Assembly: GCF_040869045.1 (NCBI RefSeq)
Contig: NC_090321.1
Location: 76,479,183-76,543,182, forward strand
Length of the DNA: 64,000 nucleotides
Direction: 5' to 3'
From: Eurosta solidaginis
Lineage: Eukaryota; Arthropoda; Insecta; Diptera; Tephritidae
Under the pieces are notes generated by a model. The model was given only the letters and a program-made list of their open reading frames with translations. It had not been told where the DNA came from and did no database searches. This document shows positions 35,316-47,560 of the stretch, piece after piece. How positions within the stretch are numbered: position 1 is the stretch's first letter; the number at the start of each line of letters is the position of its first letter. A program made the position numbers and the translations under genes.

Positions 35316-36414
35316 CAGGCCCGTGGAGAGGGGGGGGGGGGCTGAGGGGGTCATTGCTCCCGAAGCCGAGCTTTGGAGGGGCCCGGGAATCTCAAAATGC
35401 TATTCAAGCTTTTTGCTTACAGAAAATAAAAACAACCACACCTTTAATCACCTTTCGTAGATTGCAATCGGTTTAAATTTTATAAATCTGTGAACATGTC
35501 TATTAATGTGTATATTAATAATTTATGAAGAATATGTATATTTCTATGTAAACATATTGTTACGAATATTAGCAAAACTAAGGGATGCTGCTATCTCTAA
35601 GCCGATGCTAAACAGTGATATCATGCACATCCATAGATCAATCATTATGTATCTACATAAACGAAACAATAATTGCGTCTACACATATGTACCATGTACG
35701 TATACGAGCAGCGGAGAATCAATGCGCAAACACATGCATATATCTGAGATACTCCTGAAAGTATGCAATGAGAAAAGCTATAAAATCGTGCAATTGTAGT
35801 TACAGCTGAGAAGTTTGAGAGCTGATGGACTAGTAGATTCTGGAAGCGCCTAGAAGATGCGAACGTTGAAATCAGAGAGTATAAAAGGCAGCAAATGTAG
35901 AGGCGCTGGAATTCAGTTTGATTTGAGCTATCAAGCATTTTCGATTAATACGCTATCTAGCGAGCCATAGCAGTATTATTTTGAATAGTAGAGTTTCATT
36001 TGAGCTATTAATCAGTTTGGTTGCTAAGCAAGCTTGTTGCAAAGTATAAGTGTTATTGTGAAGTACTTTAATAAAGGCCATTTTTCCATTATTCAATATT
36101 GGAGTTATTTATTCAACAGTTCAGTGATTCGAACTTAGCAGAAGGGCAAATAAGAGGATTTGCTAGTAAATTCGTTACAATATTTACTCATATGTTGATC
36201 TGTACGAATGTGTAGATAAATTAAAGTTCGTAACTATATATTCATTGAATATAATATACATGTATGCATATGTATGCTTAAATATTCATGTATATACGAA
36301 TGCATATAAATATGAAAAAGATGGTAATTTTGATTTTGAGAATTTGTATGTTAATTTTAGTATGGGGGTCCGTGTTTTTTGCCCCCGGGCCCGGATTTTC
36401 TCTCGGCGGCCCTG
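35316..36414. mobile_element. hAT-type element, 8-bp TSD (7/8)
   Basis: The ends are CAGGCCCGTGGAGAG at the left and CTCTCGGCGGCCCTG at the right. It is flanked by GATTTGGC (35308-35315) and GCTTTGGC (36415-36422), an 8-bp duplication with one change. It splits the PHD-finger ORF. The interior is largely occupied by a solo LTR (35558-36179). No transposase is seen. Confidence 0.8.
35558..36179 (+). mobile_element. Gypsy-type solo LTR, TSD ATAT
   Basis: It starts TGTTACGAATATTAGC and ends GTAAATTCGTTACA, so TG..CA termini. ATAT flanks both sides (35554-35557, 36180-36183). Near the 3' end it reads GGAGTTATTTATTC and GTGATTCGAAC, shared with the opposite-strand LTR at 49497-49910. 622 bp, no internal region attached. 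A 4-bp TSD fits Gypsy-type integrases. Confidence 0.88.
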
Positions 36415-36811
36415 GCTTTGGCTACCCAAATAGATGGCATAAAAAACCTAATTTGTTGTAACCAAACTGTTAACATAGAGGAAAAAAATAGCAAAGCGAA
36501 GGAAAAAGCAAGTTCAAATAAGCGCAGTGCTAAAAATAAAAATAATAAGAACAATCGAAATAGCATTGGTGTGTTGGCGGCCGAAATTGGTGCGCTCAAA
36601 GCTGCAGTGAGTTCGTGTACTTTGCCCCCAAAACACAACAACAATGCTAAGCCTCCATCTGCACTGGATCTATGCACTTTCTCGCCGTTGCCTTCTGGAT
36701 CGCATTCGAACTTTTGTTTTGTATGGCAGATTGAGTTCAATAAGGACTTAAATGTAGAAAACTTAACTAATTATTTCGTCAACCCTCAGTGTGAAATTAC
36801 TATAAGAAGTT

Positions 36812-38119
36812 AAGCTTGAACAAGTTACCGAATTGATTGCAGCCAAGTCTTCTGCACGAGTAGACTAATAAATTCATTCTTATATTTGGTGGAGCCTGTT
36901 TTTACACGGTACCTAAATTTAAAAAATCTGGAACTGTCTAGTGCATATCCTTTTTTCAATAGGTAATAGTAGGATATATCAAACAATCGCTAAGCAAATT
37001 GGTACACCAAAAATGTTGAAATGCAAATACTTGTATCCTTTTTTTAATCCATTAAATCTCCCGCACAAATCATTTAAGCCCACAAGTATAAACCCTATAC
37101 CTCGTTAGGCATTTAACGTTGCGTTTCCTCATATTAACATGTACAAATATTAAATAGCATTCATAATATTTAATTATAAATTTCATTGTACACTTTTGGT
37201 TATTCCGATCTACAGCTTGGGTGATTCATTTAAAATTATTAGTAGTAAAACATACCCAAAAAATAAAGCTTGTCTTAGCAAATTATAAAAACCACATACT
37301 GTGTTTTCGAAGCGTATATACGGGTGCATAGTTTTGAAATAATCTGTTTTGCTGCCCAAACAAGATTTACTGCGCATACTCGACCTAACAAATTTGTTGG
37401 GAACAATGGAGCTGGAATGTTACTCATACGCAATGTCGCACCGCTAAGGTGTCAAACTCTGCGCTAATAAACAAAAAATTTACGCAATTGCAGTTTAGTG
37501 TGAGTTTCAACAAAGAATGTAGAATGAATAATATATTTTAGTAAACTAAAATCGTTTAACAATTGTTTTTGTTTTTATCAGCCCATTGATAAAGATTTCC
37601 GGGTTCGAATTGAAGCTCAAGTCCTATGAAAATAATGTCTATTAAAGCGTACTGATGATGAAGGCTTAGCAACCTTCGAAATGGATCTATCAAAATGCGC
37701 AGCTATGGCAGGTGTCTGAAAAATGTCTATTTTCTATTCCAAATTAATCAACAATTTTTCAATTGCAGAAAAATTAAAAAAAAAATATGTACATATATAA
37801 AAGTTATTGTTATAGACCTTGGGTATGAATAAAATCGTTTAAAAATGATTGTAAATCACTGGGGCTTTAATATTTGACAAAATTTGGGACTCCATATGTA
37901 CGATTTCATTTTGATTCTTCTCTCACACAAGTCCACTAAAGCTCGCATCGAAAAAGTTTCCAACTTCTGAAAACCCCAGCATAACTTGGTACTTTATTCT
38001 AGAGTTTGAAAACCGTAACAAGACTAATAGATTACGATATCGGAATAGATACGCATTTACATTTGACGAAAGAAGAAAGTTATAACCACGCCCACTTTAT
38101 TTAAACTTATTGCGCTTGG
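36812..38119. other. Non-coding stretch
   Basis: No gene recognised. AT-rich, with scattered simple repeats. Confidence 0.4.
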
Positions 38120-38890
38120 TCTTTCAGTATATCAATGTATACTGGGGCTTTTAATGTATTAAAGTGGCTCTTCAGACTTTTTACTCCATATCACGAAAGG
38201 ATTAAGAGTCATGCCAACTAGGTGGGAAAGCCTCGGCCTTCCCAGAGCGACGCTTTCGTGGATAATGTGAAATGGCGTTTCATCATCCAGCTCAAAAAAG
38301 GAACAGATTTGTGTTTCGCAAAGATTTAACTTACTTCGTTGATATCCTAGACTACAGTGCGAGTTCGTAGATTCTCTCTGTTTAGATTAATAAGTTATAC
38401 TCTCGATACTCTCGTTGCTAGAAGTATACACAATTTAGCCTGCTTTTGCTCTGGGCATTCAATCCAGAGTCGTCTGAACTGCCTTGTTTCCCAGTTACTT
38501 CTAGTTTCCCTAGTGTGTGCCTTTGTGAGTCCACAGAATAGTTCTGGGCCATAGAATGTTGCTTAAATACCCTGCTTTGCTCGGTAGTCTGCCTGTTCCT
38601 TACCTTCCATGTGCCAGATGTGCGGGTGCCCATCCTAACAAAACATTGTTTTTGGCTCGCAGATCATTTAGGACATCAAACTAAGGAAGCTTAAATGACT
38701 ATCGGCTTCACGACATGTTCAGTGTACCATTTTGGGAGATAGTCCCCATGTTTTGCCGTAGTGTTGAGGGCAAGCGAAGAAAGTTCATGTTGTTTTGTTG
38801 AAAATGAGCATTCCACATTAGGGTTCTATCCAGTTTTACCCCTAGGTATTGTTATATACCACCAAACGCCAAATCAGTTTTCTACTGCAA
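38120..38890 (-). pseudogene. LINE fragment: RT C-terminus to RNase H and tail
   Basis: Minus-strand reading from 38890: YLGVKLDRTLMWNAHF, then PKWYTEHVVKPIV (end of the RT domain), then near 38600 HMEGKEQADYRAKQG and GPELFCGLTK (RNase-H type segment: H..G.E.AD..AK.G, GPEPFCG). A C-terminal region follows, homologous to 16390-16585. Several stops and shifts are present. The RNase-H domain behind RT points to the I/R1/LOA or Jockey-related group. Dead and truncated at both ends. Confidence 0.7.
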
Positions 38891-40953
38891 TTGACCTAGG
38901 GAGCTCGGAGCGGGCGTGCATGCTTGTTTTAACCGGGCTTAGTTACTCGGGAGGCCGGGGTTCTTGCTGCGATCCACCCTAGTGTGAGCGTATGTATGTA
39001 TATAACTATAAAGTTTCATGCACTATGCTGACTAAACCGCCTAAAGACAAAGAGTCAAAATAAAAGCACAAAAAGCAAAAAGCACAAAGCCTATATTCGT
39101 TGCTTACTCTATTGACTGGCATAGTAGGAACGGACGGACTTCTTACAACAGTGGAATTAAAAACCTCAAGGTGAAGGTCGTAACACACAACCAAAAAAAA
39201 ACAGGACTACGCAAAAGTAAAGTGTGCCTCAGCAAAAGGAAAATGTATACCCCAGCGTGTGAAGGAGATAGGTGTCGTTACTCCTCTGAGTATCTTCTCA
39301 ATTCCCTGCCCTACCTTGTATTGAGAGTTACTGGCACTCTCCCATACCCAACCAAAATAAATAAACTCACGACTGCATATTTGGCTTATGTATGTAAACT
39401 ACTGTGCCGTTTATATTTCTGTACAGGCATTACTATAAAGGTTTTTACAAGTGGCTTAAAGCAACTTGCTTTGTGAAGCGACATAAAGCGTTTCCAGTAT
39501 TAAATAATTTCTTTAACTTTCTCAAAAAAAAAAATAACGTATATAAGTGTTGGAGGCAACGATTATAATTAATTGGATTCTGAATCCCTTTGTAAATGAT
39601 AACAACAAAACTCAAGAAAACAGTTTGTCTTTTTAATTGAACTTTTCTTCAAGTTATCTTTCAAAAAAAAAACGTTGCACATGTAAGAGAATAGTTGCAT
39701 TGAACATCTCTTAGCATTGCTAAGATTCGTTAGCATTGCAGCTACACTCCTCTCAATGAATGTATGCCATCCGAAATTCATGTGTGGATCTACATACCTA
39801 TATTATTTTCATTTTATGTATCTATCCCTATTGAAATTTTGTAGGTATCTAAATGAAACTTATCGTTCAATAAAACTAAGTAGCAAAAAAAACTTTCCTT
39901 AAATTGGTTTATAGGTTTATATCAATTAAGCGTTTCGGCAACGCCGTTTCAAGCTTATAAAAAATCAACGTTTGCTTAGTGTTTATCGCAAGAACTTTTC
40001 TAAGGAATCTGTATCCTTTTACAATGTTAGTTGGGTTAAATACCCAAAAAACAATCTGTTAAATTACGATTTCCACATCTGTAATGAATTCCGAACAATA
40101 ATTCATCGTGAGTTCATGCAGACCATTTGCACGTATATATGTATATACATACGTTTGTTTACAAGTAGAAAAACCCACTGATGTGTATCACCCCCAAAGC
40201 GAGGTGTGGAAATGAAATTTAGTTAAACACGAATGAAAATCATTCAAACTATGAATACTGTTCACTCACGCTTTGAATGATTTAAGCAGAAAAAGGAATA
40301 CGGTAGTTTGCGTACTCTAGTATTTTTGTTAAAAAAATATATACGATTACAAATATATACATATGCATATAGCTAAATTTAAATTAAGGTAGGACTTAGG
40401 TTATCCAACGTTGTTTGCGCAAATATGTTGTGAAGTTCCATATTGTTACAATATTGTTATTTTGTTTAGCTGGCTTAAATGAGTACCCATATCCAAATGT
40501 ATGCTTCTCTTTATTACAGATCTTTCTTCGTATTTACTTATGAAAATAGCTTTTACAGTTTTTAAATAAAATTTTGTAGTATATTTGGCGACTATAAATT
40601 GCTTAGACTTCGAGTCGTGTTGTAATCAAAGTTGTTTGCAGGTTTCTTAACTTCGCCTCAAATTGAAATATGCAAACAAATATTATTTAGTTAGTTTCCA
40701 TTATACATCGCCTTTTTCTTTTCTTTTTTATCTGAGAAAGAAAGGGTGGAGGCGGTGATATAAGAATATGCAGTAGGCGATTACCTTCTAAAATCGTCCA
40801 CTTCTTGTCGGAACCCGCCAATTATGGTTGGCCTTCCTTAACCCTCTGTAAGTATACGTGCACGTGCACCCCGTCATGATCATTGCTGTCTTGTGCTAGA
40901 CGCGAGCATGCACTATGAAACTTCTCACCAAATTACGTGGAACGTCTTTCCAC
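38891..40953. other. Gene-poor stretch
   Basis: AT-rich with A-runs. ORFs of about 60-100 codons (e.g. 39171-39476) lack motifs. Nothing supported. Confidence 0.4.
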
Positions 40954-41247
40954 TCACACCTTGTCGCCTGGATCAATCACTTTTGCTTTTATGACGAATT
41001 GTTTGGCAGATTTATGCCAAGGAATCTTTAGACAGGCGGCGGCACTCTGCTTGATATTACAAGCGAATTGATACAGATGCGATGTACGCTTTGATAAAAA
41101 GGAATGGAATTTTCCTTCAAATATATGCGCAGAAACGCTGCTGCGACTTTTAGCAGTCCAATTGCGGTGGGCTGTTTGCACAATTTTTGATGATGGCGCA
41201 CAGAACACCGGATTATAAAAAAATACAAACTTTAATGATTTATCCAA
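40954..41247 (-). CDS. Unrecognised open frame, doubtful
   Basis: A 97-codon frame with a basic composition (KFHSFLSKRTSHLY.., ..KSAKQFVIKAK). It ends at a GACAAG/GTGTGAGT context that could be an exon-intron boundary. I do not recognise it. It lies about 700 bp upstream of the HmgZ exons on the other strand, so it may be chance in a less AT-rich promoter region. Low confidence. Confidence 0.2.
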   Translation of the reverse strand: MDKSLKFVFFYNPVFCAPSSKIVQTAHRNWTAKSRSSVSAHIFEGKFHSFLSKRTSHLYQFACNIKQSAAACLKIPWHKSAKQFVIKAKVIDPGDKV

Positions 41248-41269
41248 ATTATTGGTGTCCTCTCAAATA

Positions 41270-41470
41270 AAAAGATGTGTTTCGTTTCGATCCGCCGGTA
41301 AAAATGGCCGAGCCAAACGAATTTCTTTTTCCATCCCACCTCTATTCTCTCTTTCTCAGCTGTTTCCTTTTTTGACACACCGTGGTAGTGTTGGGTAACG
41401 CAAAAGAATAAGGTATATTCAATTTACTACTTAGATTACATCAGGTGGGTTGATATGATGACTGATTCTA
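41270..41470 (+). promoter_or_regulatory. Possible HmgZ upstream/promoter region
   Basis: A locally GC-richer, CT-rich patch with no repeat identity lies 450-650 bp upstream of the HmgZ start. A 5'-UTR intron acceptor at 41820-41821 implies an upstream non-coding exon, which could lie here. No initiator or TATA could be assigned with confidence. Confidence 0.25.
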
Positions 41471-41821
41471 CCCTAAACAAATCCCTACCAACAATTCTAG
41501 GAGAATGCAAAAAAATTAGTTAAGATAGCTGACAGCCATAACAGTATTTTGCTTGTGATGCAGATCCCTAAGTCATATGCATATCCTTGTATGTCAAGCC
41601 CATTAGATTTCAGTGGCTGAAGGTGATCATCTATGACTAGGGTCCACCCCCACTTATTCGATATATATGTATGTATTTGCGAGATTTTTATTTGGAAAGC
41701 TGCACAAGTTTTTATTCAGTCAAATATTTGAAATTCACCTTTATATTAAAATGCCTAAATTGACCACAATATTCACAATAAAAAAATCTCTAATTTTGTC
41801 TACATATCTCTTTAATTTCAG

Positions 41822-44800
41822 TTCAAAAAACGAAACATTAGCTGGACTAATAAAGTTTGTTGCAAACAAACTCTTTGAAACCATCCCATCAAATTCAATT
41901 TTAACAAATATCAAATATGGCAGGTGAACGTCCAAAGCGTCCTCTTTCAGCTTATATGCTGTGGCTCAATGAAACTCGTGAGCAAATCAAGAAAGACAAT
42001 CCCGGCAGCAAAGTCACAGATATCGCCAAACGTGGTGGTGAATTATGGCGCGCCATGAAGGACAAATCCGTAAGTTCAACATTATAAAATTATAAATTAA
42101 ACCCCCTGTGGGTTAGGGGGCTTAGAATATGCCCACGGTAGGTATGCCTGTCGTAAGAGGCGACTAAAATCCACAAGTCAACCTGTTGATTTCAACAGGT
42201 TGAAGAACGGGTGTATGGACGGCTTAATGGCAATAGGAATACTGTTGTCATTGTAGCGTTCATCCACTTGTCATAGCAATAGGTGTATGTAGCGGCTGAA
42301 AGGACTTAACTGTGTCACATTCTGCTTGTAGTGCTTGTGTGTCGGAGTGCATTGTGTGACATTGCGGCGGCCCCATGTTCAAGTAAGTGTGATATGGAAA
42401 GAACTATGCTGTCATTCATATACCTGAGCTAGTTGAACCCGAGCAGTGAGAGGTATGACAGTTATAGCAAGAAACGTACTGGCGAAAAATCGTTGTCTAT
42501 GCATCTCAGGTAGTTTTTCGTTTCACCGGGTTGGAAAAACTGCTTGAATTGGCATTCATAACGAATTCGTTTTGTTTAGTTTTACTGTAGTAACTGTGGA
42601 GTAAGCCTTTTAAGGGCGAAATTATGAATGAAGGCATCATGGGAAAATAAGAGGTGTAGGATGTAGTGATATGAGTAACCTAGCTCTAGTGTCTTTACGC
42701 AAGCAGTTTAGATAAGACAAAGATGCAGAAAAGTTTAACCCAGTCCTCAAGTATCTAACGGTCGTCTATTTAGGTAAGGGAGTCAAGGCACTCTAGGGAC
42801 CTAATTCAGATAGAGATGAATTACAGGAAGCATATGTATTATGTAGTAATGTCATAAAAATCGTTTTTGGGAGACGAGTCAGAGCACTCTCGAACCTAGT
42901 TTAGACAAAAAAGGGATAAGAGTTGGGCATAAAACGAGGTTGCATAGGTCAATATCAAAACGAAGCGCTATAGTTACAAGACGAAGTAAACTCTAAAGTT
43001 CACTAGAGGAGAAAAAATGTTCCATGTAAGCGTAGCAGAGAAAAGTTCTGAAATTGTATGAGTACAAGGGCACGTACATTGTTGGTACGTGTGAGGTTTA
43101 AGTTTTGAGCCGCCATTCAAGAAGAAATCGTAAGAAACTAAGGGAATCTTAGGTAACGTTGGAAACGCAAGAATTGCTAGGAAATGCATGAAAGTGCTAG
43201 GAAACGCTAGAGAAACGTAAGGAAAATCGTAAGGAAATCGTAAAGAAATCGTAATGAAATCGCAAGAAATTGCAAGTCGAATAGGTCGCAGCTCCCATCA
43301 AGGACGGGCCTACAGTTTGAAGAGCTAGAGATCATCAAGATATGTGCTCTAGGTAGAGAGAACTCTTTCAGGTACAAAGAGGAGCCTCTTGTCATTGGTA
43401 AGGAAATGTTGTTGCTGGAAGCGGAGGGATTCCAACACAACATTTATAATGCAGTGATGAATAGCAAGAAAAGTGTGTTGGAGACACATTTCGATTAAAA
43501 TGCCACTTTGGGGCCACCAAAGTGTATGTGCAAAACAACAGTATGCAAATAAAGTCGCCTGTAAATGATGATGAACCCATACTTGTAGGGCAAATACAAT
43601 ATGGGGTCTGTCAAATCGTCATGGCAATGGTCAACAGCCAAAAAAATGTGTTAGATTCCCATTCTAGCACATTTGTATGTACAAAACAACAGTATATTCA
43701 TACGAAAATGAAGATAATGATGATGAACCTTATTGTAGGGAAATACAATATGGCGTCTGGCAAACCGTCATATGTGTAAATTCTCTACAAATGGGAAGTC
43801 GAAACTGCTTTTGCGTTAACGAAAGCTGTATTAACATATAACAAGTCAATGTAAAATCCAAAAAAAAAAAATAAAAAAGAAAAAATAAAAAAAAAAATAT
43901 ACAAATGATCGACAAAGGTGTGAAAAAAAAACAAGTAAAAAACCCAAAAAAAAAAATTAAAAAAAAAACTGAAAAATATTAAAAAAACACAAAAAAAAAA
44001 AAAACAAAAAAGGAGCTCCAAAAACAAGAACGCAGCGTACGAATACCACCACGTTCTGCTGCGCTCCCAATATTAAAATTCTCGCGAGAAATTATATTAA
44101 AAGGGTTCGGTGTAGTGGTGATATGGTTCAATTTATGACCTTTTTACCATTACATAACATCTATGAACCCGACAAAAAAAACAACAAATAATATATTCTT
44201 TTTTTTACATTAAAATAAAGCGCAGTACAAAAAACTAAAAGAAAATACATAAAAAATGTATCTGGAAAAGCCATTTTACAAAGCTTTATAAACACTTTTT
44301 TATGAATTTGGTTTTTATTTTCTTCAAATGGGTGGGGAATTTGCAGAAAAGAAAAAATTTGGAAAACAATTAATTTAGCAAAGAAATTTTGCAATTTCAG
44401 TTGCATGAGACAAATTTATTGATTACGTTGGACGATTTTTTAAATTATTCGAAAACGTTAAAAAATTAAAAAAAAAATGAATTTTTAAAATATGATAAAT
44501 CTGTACCCAAATGGCGTGCAAGCATAATAATTTGCCAAAATATTAAATTTTGCGCTATCACAAACATGATTTTTTTACAAATTGAAACTTTTTAATTTTG
44601 TTCTATTTATAGAACTACAACGCATTAACCAATGTTGTCTATTTGTATGAGTTTTTAAGCGGGGATTACCCTTATTGCTTTAAATGTATGAAAAAATTTA
44701 TTTTTAAGCAATTTTTAATTTATAATTTATTTAATAATTTGGTTGGAACTTAACTTCAAATTACCAAGCCAAAATTTTTTTTCGCTATATTCGCTCAACG

Positions 44801-46808
44801 TGTTTGTTCGGCTATTTGAAAGTTCTTTGACATTTTAAAGTGTTGGTTATAAATAAATTTGTTCCTTTTAATATTATAGTGTAGTGAGAAAAATAATTTA
44901 GGAAGTCCTTTTCCCTAAAATTTAAGGATAATTATTTCATTTGGCAACTCACCGTTCATAGAACATACTTTCTATCACTCAACTGATGGAAACATGTTTG
45001 CAACGTATCAACAAAGTAGTGTTCGCTGAAAGCGCCCAATGTAAACCGTTCGGGCTAAAATGTAGTAAAAAGAAATGGTCTCAATGATCGAAAAAGGACT
45101 AATACAGTAGAATCGCGAAAAAGTTTACCAAAATGTCCCAAGTTTATTTTACTTTTCCGAAATATTAACTTTTTCAAGCGGTTTTCAAATTTGAACAAAT
45201 ACAATAATAAATATACTTTTTGGATTTATTTAAATGGCTTATTTTAATCATGAAAAACTCACTTTCTGTTGTTGCATATCTTGCTCGATAGCTGATTATT
45301 CGTTATCATTATCGGACACTTTGCAATCTTCGTCATCTTCCGTAATTTCATCGTCGTCAATGCTGACGTCAACACCACCCACCTTTGACAATAACACAGA
45401 AATAGGGGAATACCCGCTCATGTTTTTATTGCCAAACAAACGGTTGGATTTGACAAAATTTATGAGCTCAGAAAAGTTCTCTGCAAACACAAGAATTCTG
45501 TTATTTATCTCTGCCAAACACAAGAATTCTGTTATTTTCCTCTGCAAACACAAGAATTCTGTCAATGTCGAAACTTTTTAGAGCGGGACATGGCCGCTAA
45601 AGCTCTTAGCCCATAGATGAATGGATTTGCAACTCTTTGTTTCGAGAGAGCGCTGTCAAAATGCACATTTTTTGAATGGATCTGAATATGGGGATTTTAG
45701 ACACACATTTCGGCGATTATAGTTTCAATCATTTAATAAAATGATAGTCGTAAAATATTTATTTCCTTAAAGTTATTTTACAATAATACGACTAGTTAGA
45801 GTTAAATATAAACAAATCTAAGTAAAACTAACATTTCGATTAAATTAATTAGTCAAATATTGTAACGCATTTAACTCGCAGTGAAAACCATATATTCTTT
45901 TGAAATTTCAGTAAATCGGACCTATGCTATAATAGTTAACATTATTTAATGGATAGCGCTTATCCTACATGTCTGGCGTTCCAGGTTCTGTGATCAAAAT
46001 GGACTGGTTGCATCGGGAGTTCATATTTACAAAACCTGTTTTTAGTGATAACTTTTGAATGGGAAATAATATTTACCCTCCGCCTTCGAAATAATAATAC
46101 TTACACTAATACAAGTATTTTTATCCTTTTTCCCATAATTTTTGAACGCTATTCTACAGTTGTAGGTCAAACTAAAGTTTACCAAAATTTTTGGCCCGTT
46201 TTTCGTTTTGGCTGGCACATTTTTTGTTCTGGCACCCGCTTCAGCTGGCGCGAGGGATTTATCTGTGATTGTTGCCAGCAACAACTAGAAGATAAATCCC
46301 TCGTGAGAGCGGAATTATGAGAGCGTAAACAAAAGATTCGTATCAATCTAACTTTTTCGCGATTCTACTGTATTTGAAGAAACACTTAAAAAATGTTATT
46401 TTTGAAAATTTTTCCATATATTTTTTTTTCTCAAAAAATTTTACTTTTTCTTATAACCCACAAATCCACCCCTAATCTAAATGATTTAGTTTGTCTCATT
46501 CCATCATATCAATATACTCATACACACATATAAATATTCAGTAAAAACTCCTCTTAATTTAATTTAACTAATATTACAATATCGTGTTTCTTTTATTTGA
46601 ATCATGTAACGGTTCACAACAGGAATGGGAACAGAAGGCCATAAAAATGAAGGAAGAATACAACAAGGCTGTCAAAGAGTATGAAGCCAACGGCGGCACA
46701 GATACTGGTGCTGCCAAAAAGCGAAAAGGCAAACCTGCCGCGAAGCCCATCAAGAAGACAAAGAAGAAAGATACATCCGATGAGGAAGAGGAGGAGGAGA
46801 GTGATTAA
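41822..46808 (+). CDS. HmgZ: HMG-box chromatin protein HMG-Z/HMG-D (two coding exons)
   Basis: A non-sequence-specific minor-groove DNA-bending chromatin protein. Coding is 41917-42069 (51 codons) and 46623-46808 (61 codons plus TAA), 112 aa in total, the size of Drosophila HMGD. The start ATG (41917) follows a 5'-UTR segment beginning after an acceptor TTTAATTTCAG (41821). The donor is TCC/GTAAGT and the acceptor CACAACAG/GAA, phase 0. The HMG box covers about residues 6-75: PKRPLSAYMLWLNETREQ, then GSKVTDIAKRGGELWR, then EYEANGG. Met14, Val33 and Thr34 sit at the DNA-intercalating positions known in HMGD. The tail has a Lys-rich block (KKRKGKPAAKPIKKTKKK) and an acidic end DEEEEEESD. Most of the box looks like HmgZ; RAMKDKS is HmgD-like. 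No disruption. The 4.55-kb intron carries TE sequence. Confidence 0.95.
42101..42440 (+). mobile_element. LINE/SINE-type 5' head in HmgZ intron
   Basis: It starts ACCCCCTGTGGGTTAGGGGG (hairpin), then CCCACGGTAGGTATGCC and GTAAGAGGCGACTAAAAT. The first ~80 bp are homologous to the minus-strand head of the 407-bp retroposon at 30919-31325. The downstream extent is uncertain, and no ORF is seen. Confidence 0.55.
43140..43790. repeat. Short and long direct repeats in intron
   Basis: 43200-43275 repeats AAATCGTAAGG-like words. A ~140-bp unit with TGTAGGGCAAATACAATATGG (43586-43606) recurs diverged with GTAGGGAAATACAATATGG near 43734. Confidence 0.5.
43855..44015. repeat. A-rich low-complexity tract
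   Basis: Long A-runs broken by single bases; complementary T-rich frames here are artefacts. Confidence 0.8.
45105..46370 (-). mobile_element. pogo/Tigger-like transposon
   Basis: The inverted ends are CAGTAGAATCGCGAAAAAGT at 45105 and its complement ending at 46370. TA flanks both sides (45103-45104, 46371-46372). TA target and CAGTA..ATC ends are typical of the pogo branch of Tc1/mariner. On the minus strand, 45296-45565 encodes an acidic C-terminal segment (DDDEITEDDEDCK) like the tails of pogo-type transposases. The catalytic part was not identified. 1,266 bp, non-autonomous or decayed, inside the HmgZ intron. Confidence 0.75.
45478..45562. repeat. Three-copy ~27-bp tandem repeat
   Basis: CACAAGAATTCTGT occurs three times, preceded each time by CTCTGCAAA or CTCTGCCAAA, inside the pogo-like element's C-terminal coding remnant. 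Confidence 0.8.
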
Positions 46809-47456
46809 GCGCGCTATACTACATTGTATCATGCATAAGTATGAAATGTGATTAGCGCATAAGTTGTATGGAGGATGTGACGAAAACTTAATCAATAAGT
46901 TTTAAAAATATTTTATTAAAATAATTTTAAGTGACAGGCGTATATGCAGAAGTTGTATGTATACTTACGTGAATGTATGGCACATTAATGTGTAACTTTA
47001 TACATTTGTAATTTAATATATATGCATCTACATATGGATATATGTATGCACTCTACAAAGCAAAATACAAAAACAAAAATATTAGTAATTATTAATTTAA
47101 TAAAAAAATAAGCCGTAAAAAATTTAAACAAATAAAAAATATTTCCAGTTTTTCAAACGTAAAAAAATTAAAGCAAAACAAAAGTAAGAAAACATTTTTT
47201 TAAACTTCGAACAGAATTCTTGCACCCATGTTATATTTAACAATTTTTTCAAGGTATGTTTTCCTATACTTTTTTAGAATTGTATTTTTTGTTTTTTTTT
47301 TCCTTTTTTCTTTTATATTGTAAAATATAAATTAATAATGTATTTGAATGTTCATGCTATTTTTTTGCATGTGTGCGTTTTTAGTGAAAGAGTTATTATT
47401 TTTGAAATGTATGTATAATTATATATATATATATATATATATAAATAAACACCTTC
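46809..47456 (+). other. HmgZ 3' UTR region
   Basis: AT-rich sequence after the stop, with several AATAAA hexamers from about 47098 onward and an AT dinucleotide run at about 47418-47441 followed by AAATAAACACC. The true poly(A) site cannot be chosen from sequence alone. Confidence 0.5.
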
Positions 47457-47560
47457 TGCGAAGTACTAAATAGTTTTTTACATTCTTCTGTCTATAATTA
47501 ATAATGCAATTTTTTGATTTATGCGAAAGTTTAATAGACGATATTTTTGGCCGCATGTTT

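Larger units (their letters stand above)
35068..36811 (+). pseudogene. PHD-finger ORF (probable LINE ORF1), interrupted
   Basis: The first segment reads MTCGKCDKGFGRTD, then VPCSGFCKKRFHRACC, then after a frame change YMCEECV. The spacing CxxC..C..C, FH, ..CC, CxxC is that of a PHD zinc finger. After an inserted hAT element (35316-36414), a second open segment (to the stop at 36811) reads LATQIDGIKN, is rich in Lys/Asn/Ser, and ends NPQCEITIRS. Two frame breaks and the insertion show it is dead. PHD fingers in single-exon ORFs of this kind are known from LINE ORF1 proteins; that assignment is inference, and a processed or host gene is not excluded. Confidence 0.55.
42070..46622 (+). other. 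HmgZ intron, TE-loaded
   Basis: It runs from GTAAGT to CAACAG, 4,553 bp. It contains a LINE-type 5' head (42101 on), direct repeats (43470-43790), A-rich tracts (43855-44010) and a pogo-like transposon (45105-46370). 44030-45100 shows nothing recognisable. Confidence 0.85.

Noticed and set aside
36379..36811. 144-codon ORF as a gene
   Set aside because: Its first codons lie inside the right end of the hAT insertion; only the downstream part belongs to the PHD-type ORF.
43785..44027. Phe/Leu-rich minus-strand ORFs
   Set aside because: Translation of poly-A tracts; low-complexity artefact.
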